DNA from: Chaenocephalus aceratus
Lineage: Eukaryota > Chordata > Actinopteri > Perciformes > Channichthyidae
Assembly: GCA_023974075.1 (NCBI GenBank)
Contig: CM043798.1
Span: 20,648,941 to 20,712,940 of the forward strand
Direction: 5' to 3'
DNA: 64,000 nt
The position numbers and the translations under genes were made by a program. Every line of letters begins with the position of its first letter. The stretch's first letter is position 1. Of the stretch, positions 58,946 to 64,000 are shown in pieces. The notes under the pieces were generated by a model. That model saw nothing but the letters and a program-made list of their open reading frames with translations, was not told the origin of the DNA and did no database searches.

Positions 58946-59951
58946 CAAGCGACCCTCTACCACACAAAACAACACCATTTAAACACCTATCATGACGGGG
59001 CACCCACAGCCAAGTAACAATTACAAATGAATTAAGTCGGCACGGCGGCCCACATTGAAAATGACTTACTTACCTTTGATGATCAAATCACTTAAACACA
59101 AAGTCCATCCTCCTGTCCTTTTGGATGAAGCACTTGCGGGTCATTCAGCTGATCCTTTGCCACTCCAGTTTATCATTGTAACTCAATCTTGAAAATGACT
59201 CGGTTAATCATTTCGCAACGAAGTCATCACTATCACTAAAGTGAGCCATCATGAACGAATTTATGCTAATCATAAATCTATCGATCATAAATCTATCGAT
59301 CATAAATCTATCGTTTAGATTTATGATTCGAAAATAATAAAAGTAGGGTAGACATGTGGATATTATCCGTCTGAATAAAATGTGCATTTATCTAACAGGT
59401 TCGTTTTCCACAGACCTTATTTCCAGCTATTTCCAAAAATCCTATGGAGAAATCCCACTGCTTTCTGTCGGGGGAATCCGAGCGAAGCATACTTCCGGGT
59501 TTTAGGACCTTTTAGGACGCGTCACTGCACCACTTGCATAGACCTCACAGCGGGCGGAACTTGTCATAAAGTCTGCGAAAATAATGCCCGCCCATTTAGA
59601 GGGAAGATATGATTGGTCAATTGTACTGTCATTTGACATTACTCTCTCGTTGAGTTACTATAGCTCGCCCTCTGTGAATGTAGAGAGGGACCAACAAGCT
59701 CTCCCGTCTTCTCATAACTCGCACAGACGGCATTTAACCCTTCACATTCCAACAGAAACTGAACAGGCAGATTCGAAGGATTTATTTCTTTGGAAATATT
59801 ATTTTAAATACAATTAAATCAAGTTATTTTGGTAAAACTGATGAAAAATGTAACAACAAAAAGTTTTTTTTTTTAATGTTTTCAAATATTATTTTTTATA
59901 ATATTTTAGGCCCTCACAGAGGGCCTAGAGGGCCCTGACGGCTCGCCACTG
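58946..59951. other. Right arm of hAT element F, non-coding
   Basis: No ORF of note. Three tandem copies of ATCATAAATCTATCG lie at about 59266-59306. The last 60 bases hold GGCCCTCACAGAGGGCC, a 17 bp palindrome near the TIR. Confidence 0.6.
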
Positions 59952-62341
59952 CCTCTCACACATCCCTGAAACTGGCCCTCCCGCTGTACTTCTCGGAGAC
60001 TTCAACCTCCAGACAGGGAAGATAGACGAACTAACATCTCTGTTAACCGCCTTTGCTTTCTCACTGTCTCCATCCCCACCAACTCATAAAGCTGGCAATG
60101 TCCTTGATCTCATATTCTCAAGGAACTGCACTACTTCTAACCTCTCTGTAAACCCGCTCCACACATCCGATCACTTCTTCATTTCATTCTCTCTACCCCT
60201 TTCCAAACATAACGAACTAATCTCTTCTCATCCTGCACCTGTCCGCCGTAACCTTCGTTCCCTCTCCCCCTCTACCTTTGCCTCATCGGTGCTCTCAGCC
60301 CTCCCTTCCTCTGACTCGTTCCAACTCCTACCTCCAAACTCTGCTGCAGAAACTCTCCTCTCTACTCTCTCATCCTCTCTGGACTCTCTCTGTCCTCTCA
60401 CATCTCGGCAGGCTCGTCAGTCCCCTCCTGCTCCCTGGCTAAATGACGCACTGCGTGCTAATGGAACCGTCCTTCTGGCAGCCGAGCGGAAACGGTGGAA
60501 ATCCAAACACCATGACGACCTCCTAACCTATCAGGCTCTCCTCTCCTCTTTCTCTGCTTCGATCTCTCAGACAAAAAGCACTTTCTTTCAAGATAAGATC
60601 CAATCTTCCTATTCCAATCCCAAAAAACTATTTCCCATCTTCTCCACCCTCTTGGACCCTCCCAAAGCCCCTTCCCCCTCCTCCCTTCTGTCAAGCGACT
60701 TGGTTAACCACTTTGAAAAAAAGGTTGATGATATTCGCTCTTCTTTTTCTGACTCACCTTTACTCACCACTGGGTCACCAGACCCTCCTTTCACCCACAC
60801 ACTGACCTCCTTTTCCCCTCTCTCGCCAAGTGAGGTTCTTACCCTCATTACCTCTGCCCGCCCTACCACCTGTCCTCTGGACCCTATCCCTTCAAACCTC
60901 CTTCAGACTATCGCTCCTGATATTCTACCGTTTCTCACCCATTTCATCAACACTTCTCTAACTTCTGGTCACTTTCCAAACAGTCTCAAGGAGGCAAGAG
61001 TAAACCCTCTCCTAAAGAAACCCACTCTCAACCCATCTGATGTTATAAACTACAGGCCTGTCTCTCTCCTCCCGTTCCTGTCTAAAACACTTGAACGCGC
61101 TGTCTTTAGACAACTCTCCTGCTATCTCCATCAGAACAACCTTCTGGATCCGCACCAGTCTGGTTTCAAGGCAGGTCACTCCACAGAAACTGCCCTCCTT
61201 GCTGTCACTGAGGAACTGCACACTGCTAAAGCAGCCTCCCTCTCCTCTGTCATCATCCTTTTGGACCCGTCTGCTGCATTCGACACGGTGAATCATCAGA
61301 TCCTCCTTCGCACTCTCCAAGAACTTGGAGTTTCAGGCTCTGCACTTTCCCTCATCACCTCATACCTCAAAGACCGCACCTACAGGGTTACTTGGAGAGG
61401 GTCCAAGTCCGACCCTTGTCAATTAACTACAGGGGTCCCTCAGGGCTCTGTTCTTGGTCCCCTCTTCTCCTTGTACACAAACTCGCTCGGATCTGTCATT
61501 AGCCCGCATGGTTTTTCATACCACTGCTACGTTGATGACACCCAACTAATTCTGTCCTTTCCCCGCTCAGAGACCCAGGTTGTCGCACGCATCTCTGCTT
61601 GTCTAGCTGACATCTCTCAGTGGATGTCTGCTCATCACCTCAAGCTCAACCTTGACAAGACTGAACTGCTTTTCCTTCCGGGAAAAGATTGTCCCACTCT
61701 TGACCTAACAATCAACACCGGCACCTCTGTTGTTTCCCCGACTCAGACTACAAGGAATCTGGGTGTGATCCTAGATAACAACCTGTCCTTCACTGCAAAC
61801 ATCGCTGCTACAACCTGCTGCTGCAGATACATGCTTTACAACATCAGGAGGATACGTCCCCAGCTGAGCCAGAAAGCGACGCAGGTTCTGGTCCAGGCTC
61901 TCGTCATCTCACGCCTAGACTACTGCAACTCCCTCCTGGCTGGTCTAATTGCATGTGCCATCCAACCTCTGCAGCTCATCCAGAATGCAGCGGCTCGTCT
62001 GGTCTTCAACCTTCCTAAATTCTCCCACACCACGCCGCCCCTCCGCTCCCTCCACTGGCTTCCGGTAACTGCTAGAATCCACTTCAAGACAATGGTACTT
62101 GCGTACCATGCTGCGAATGGATCTGGCCCTTCCTACATCCAGGACATGGTTAAACCTTACACCCCAGCGCGTGCACTCCGCTCTGCATCAACCAAACGGC
62201 TCGCTGCACCCTCGCTGCGAAGGGGACCCAAGTTCCCATCAGCAAAAAAACGTGGGTTTGCTATCCTGGCTCCAAAATGGTGGAATGAGACCCCATTGAC
62301 ATCAGGACAGCAGATAGCTTACACACCTTCCGGCGCAGACT
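59952..62341 (+). CDS. LINE H endonuclease end, reverse transcriptase and C-terminus
   Basis: The frame is open from the hAT junction; the first internal ATG is at 60289, giving 684 codons. Before that ATG come the endonuclease motifs LLGDFNLQTGKIDEL, AGNVLDLIFSRNC and LHTSDHFFISFSL. RT motifs follow: ARVNPLLKKPTLNPSDVINY, FQSGFKAGHS-type text (HQSGFKAGHSTETALLA), LDPSAAFDTVNHQILL, TGVPQGSVLGPLFSLY and YVDDTQLILSF. C-terminal motifs are LNLDKTELLFLPG, SRLDYCNSLL, IQNAAARLVFN and HWLPVTARIHFKT. The catalytic box is YVDD rather than the usual YADD, and LDLSAAFD has become LDPSAAFD. The frame fails only near the end: NETPLTSGQQIAYTPSGAD then stop, where relatives read through a further 25 or so residues. 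It is the best-preserved RT in the window. Confidence 0.88.
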
Positions 62342-62558
62342 GAAAACTCATCTCTTTCGACTCCACTTCGAGCAATAGAACTATTAACAAAGCACTTATA
62401 TACTAATAAAGGACTGGCTTACCTAAAGCCAGTTGAGTAGCACTTGAAATGGTTTTGCTCTATGAAACCTGATGTACTTATATGATTCTGTTTTCTTCAA
62501 GGTTGTATTTTGTTGGTCGAACGCACTTATTGTAAGTCACTTTGGATAAAAGCGTCAG
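59952..62558 (+). mobile_element. LINE H, right part, L2-type with hairpin 3' tail
   Basis: It continues 51010-51255 after the hAT insertion. The 3' end carries TTGTAAGTCACTTTGGATAA then AAGCGTC, the UnaL2/L2-type hairpin (stem CACTTT/AAAGCG with one mismatch, loop GGATA). It is cut at 62558 by the LTR element before any terminal repeat tail. Confidence 0.9.
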
Positions 62559-63375
62559 TGTTACAGCTGCTACCTTGTGCCTTTAACTGTGTGTGTATGC
62601 AAATGAGCTGTGCCTTCCTATGCCGTCAGTGGCCGTCTCGACCTCGCAACATTCGCGGGGATTGGACAGACGTCACTCAAGCCCTGCCCGCGTCTGCCAC
62701 GTCATCCGGGGGAGGAGGATAAAGGCTGGGCACGAACATCAGTCTGGAGGCTCTCTATTGTGTAACAGATGCCTCAACCCTCTCATTGTGACAAAGCCTT
62801 CGTTCTGTGATTCTGTAGACTGACTAGCGTATTCTGTGCTTCTGTAGACTGCCTAGCAGTGTATTCTGTAGGGTTCTGTGCGAGCACACTGGTTAGCAGT
62901 GTGTTGTGGTATTCTGTGTTTAGTGTAGGGTTTGTTTGTGTGTGTGTGTGTGTTTCGTAGATCCAGGTTGCTTAGCTCCTGTAGAACCGCACTTAGGATA
63001 GTTACATTGTGAAACAGCTTAGACCCAGGTGATTAGCACCTCTAGACCAGCATTCCTGTGTGTATATTGCGTAGATCCAGGTGATTAGCACCTGTAGACC
63101 CGCATCAGCTGTGTTTGCCCACAGTCCCGTTTTGTTATTGTTTGTTTCCACTTTAGAAGTGAAGTATTTTCTTTCCTTTGTATAGTACTGGGCTACTCTC
63201 TTTTGGAGACCCTTTTTGTGAAATAGTGACAGCTTGACCCGTTGTTGGGCCAAGCTGTTTGTGTGCAACGTTTGGCTCAGTTGCCGTTACGAATAAAGCC
63301 ACCGGTAACAAATACCAAATACAACCTGGCCGTGTCGTTTCACTTTTGTACCCTTAGCCAAGAGGGAACGTAACA
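62559..63375 (+). repeat. 5' LTR, 817 bp
   Basis: It begins TGTTACAGC and ends GGGAACGTAACA, with a 6 bp terminal inverted repeat TGTTAC/GTAACA. It contains AATAAA at 63292-63297. Internal direct repeats TTCTGTAGACTG-CTAGC (62812-62870) and CCAGGTGATTAGCACCT (about 63027 and 63077) are present, with a (GT)n run at 62936-62953. Confidence 0.82.
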
Positions 63376-63377
63376 CG

Positions 63378-63397
63378 TGGGGGCTCTCGTCCGGGAT
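63378..63397 (+). promoter_or_regulatory. tRNA-Pro-like primer-binding site
   Basis: TGGGGGCTCTCGTCCGGGAT lies two bases after the LTR. The proline tRNA 3' end gives TGGGGGCTCGTCCGGGAT, so this copy matches with a 2 bp insertion (TC). Confidence 0.8.
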
Positions 63398-63476
63398 ATC
63401 TAAATAAATTCCTGGGGTTATAGGTGGTTTTTTTGTAGCTGTACATTTGTAAAACGTGGGGGCGGTACACCCGAAA

Positions 63477-64000
63477 ATGGCATCGTTCGACATAGAGGCG
63501 TTCTTAGTCTGGCCGTGCTATGAGCAGCTGGACCGGTGTAAAAAGGATGATTTGATGGAGATAGGGCGGCACTCCAGTCTTGTGGTAAGTCGGCAAATGG
63601 TAAAAAAAGAGTTGAAGGCATTAGTGGTGGATGAGATGGTGAAAAGGGAGTTATTGGTACCGGCTGTACCAGTTGAGCTCCCCGTGTCTGATGTGTTAGC
63701 TGAAAACCCATTAAATCAGAGGCTGGAGAAGGAGTTTACGTTTACCTCGGAAAAGAGTGGTGACAGCGAGGGGGGCGAGTCGTGTAAGGCACCGCTCACA
63801 CCGCCTCGAAAATGTCCACCCTCCCCTGTTAGCAGTACAGATTCCCAGAGGGGGAGTAAACTCCAAGTCCGCCTCGCCCGACTTCAGTTAGATGCTAAAG
63901 ACAGGGAGCAAGACAGGCAGTTTCAGTTGGAAATAAGGAAAATCGAGGCAGACAAGGAAGTCCGGATACGGCAGATGGAGCTAGACTCCGAACTGCGCGC
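63477..64000 (+). CDS. Gag-like protein, N-terminal 174 residues (incomplete)
   Basis: The frame is open from the ATG at 63477 to the window edge with no stop. It begins MASFDIEAFLVWPCYEQLDR, followed by a KKDDLMEIGRH helix-like stretch and an E/K-rich segment. A Ser/Pro linker (TPPRKCPPSPVSSTDSQRG) follows, then a charged predicted coiled coil (ARLQLDAKDREQDRQFQLEI, RKIEADKEVRIRQMELD). Such a charged helical segment is common in gag proteins of fish and amphibian LTR elements and in related host genes. It starts about 80 bases after the primer-binding site, a short leader. Capsid and zinc knuckle would lie beyond the edge. Confidence 0.75.
   Translation, partial: MASFDIEAFLVWPCYEQLDRCKKDDLMEIGRHSSLVVSRQMVKKELKALVVDEMVKRELLVPAVPVELPVSDVLAENPLNQRLEKEFTFTSEKSGDSEGGESCKAPLTPPRKCPPSPVSSTDSQRGSKLQVRLARLQLDAKDREQDRQFQLEIRKIEADKEVRIRQMELDSELR

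Larger units (their letters stand above)
51256..59951. mobile_element. Element F: hAT-delimited 8.7 kb insertion in LINE H
   Basis: The ends are CAGTGGCAAGCCGTGAC and, reverse-complemented, CAGTGGCGAGCCGTCAG. The identical 8 bp CCTCTCAC lies at 51248-51255 and 59952-59959, and joining the LINE across it restores an L2-type reading. F's own sequence is only about 1.1 kb (51256-51335, 55032-55079, 58946-59951); the rest is elements E and G. No transposase of F remains, so it was a non-autonomous hAT before it grew. Confidence 0.92.
62559..64000 (+). mobile_element. LTR retrotransposon (Ty3/gypsy-like), 5' part, runs off window
   Basis: An LTR, a primer-binding site and the start of gag are in order. 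It inserted into the 3' tail of LINE H. The rest (pol, 3' LTR) lies beyond 64000. Ty3/gypsy is my best guess from the gag style and short leader; polymerase would decide. Confidence 0.82.

Overview
The window looks like teleost fish nuclear DNA. Long AT-rich stretches hold no recognisable gene, (CA/TG)n microsatellites are frequent, and the transposable-element families are those typical of ray-finned fish: L2/Rex1-type LINEs, a tRNA-derived SINE sharing its 3' tail with a LINE, several hAT elements, a DIRS element, a Ngaro-like element, a THAP/YqaJ DNA transposon and two LTR elements. I found no host protein-coding gene that I would defend, and no bacterial or viral genome. All assignments are from reading motifs, termini and target-site duplications (TSDs) by eye; no searches were run.

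Layout. 1-7.4 kb: microsatellites and non-genic DNA. 7.47-8.5 kb: an older dispersed repeat split by an 825 bp hAT element with an exact 8 bp TSD. 10.6-13.9 kb: a nearly full-length, mutated LINE; a second LINE 3' end lies in reverse at 14.0-14.9 kb. 16.5-16.8 kb: a small terminal-inverted-repeat (TIR) element. 17.886-23.068 kb: a DIRS-type tyrosine-recombinase retrotransposon with inverted terminal repeats, an internal complementary region, an intact gag-like ORF, an RNase H remnant and a broken recombinase. Its reverse-transcriptase core is missing, and a GC-rich tandem repeat lies in that interval. 23.3-24.9 kb: two arrays of palindromic ATATGTG units around a hAT transposase scrap. 24.9-35 kb: mostly non-genic with a SINE, a MITE and microsatellites. 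35.6-37.9 kb: a 5'-truncated LINE.

38.5-42.2 kb is a four-level nest of DNA transposons. 45.08-50.54 kb is a Ngaro-like element with textbook split direct repeats A1...B1-A2...B2. It carries gag and tyrosine-recombinase remnants, two GC-rich minisatellites, a hAT fragment and a LINE 3' end. 51.0-62.56 kb is one L2-type LINE interrupted by an 8.7 kb hAT-delimited insertion (TSD CCTCTCAC). That insertion contains a THAP/YqaJ DNA transposon (candidate TSD GTCACAGC), which carries a histone H3 3' end with its processing stem-loop, and a separate 3.9 kb LTR element whose main ORF is a 902-residue repetitive protein. The LINE tail is then cut by an LTR retrotransposon whose LTR, primer-binding site and start of gag run off the right edge.

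The genes do not form a pathway; the order of events is what can be read. The best leads are the histone fragment inside a transposon, the two YR retrotransposons of different architecture that both lack RT but keep their recombination sites, and the repetitive-protein LTR element.
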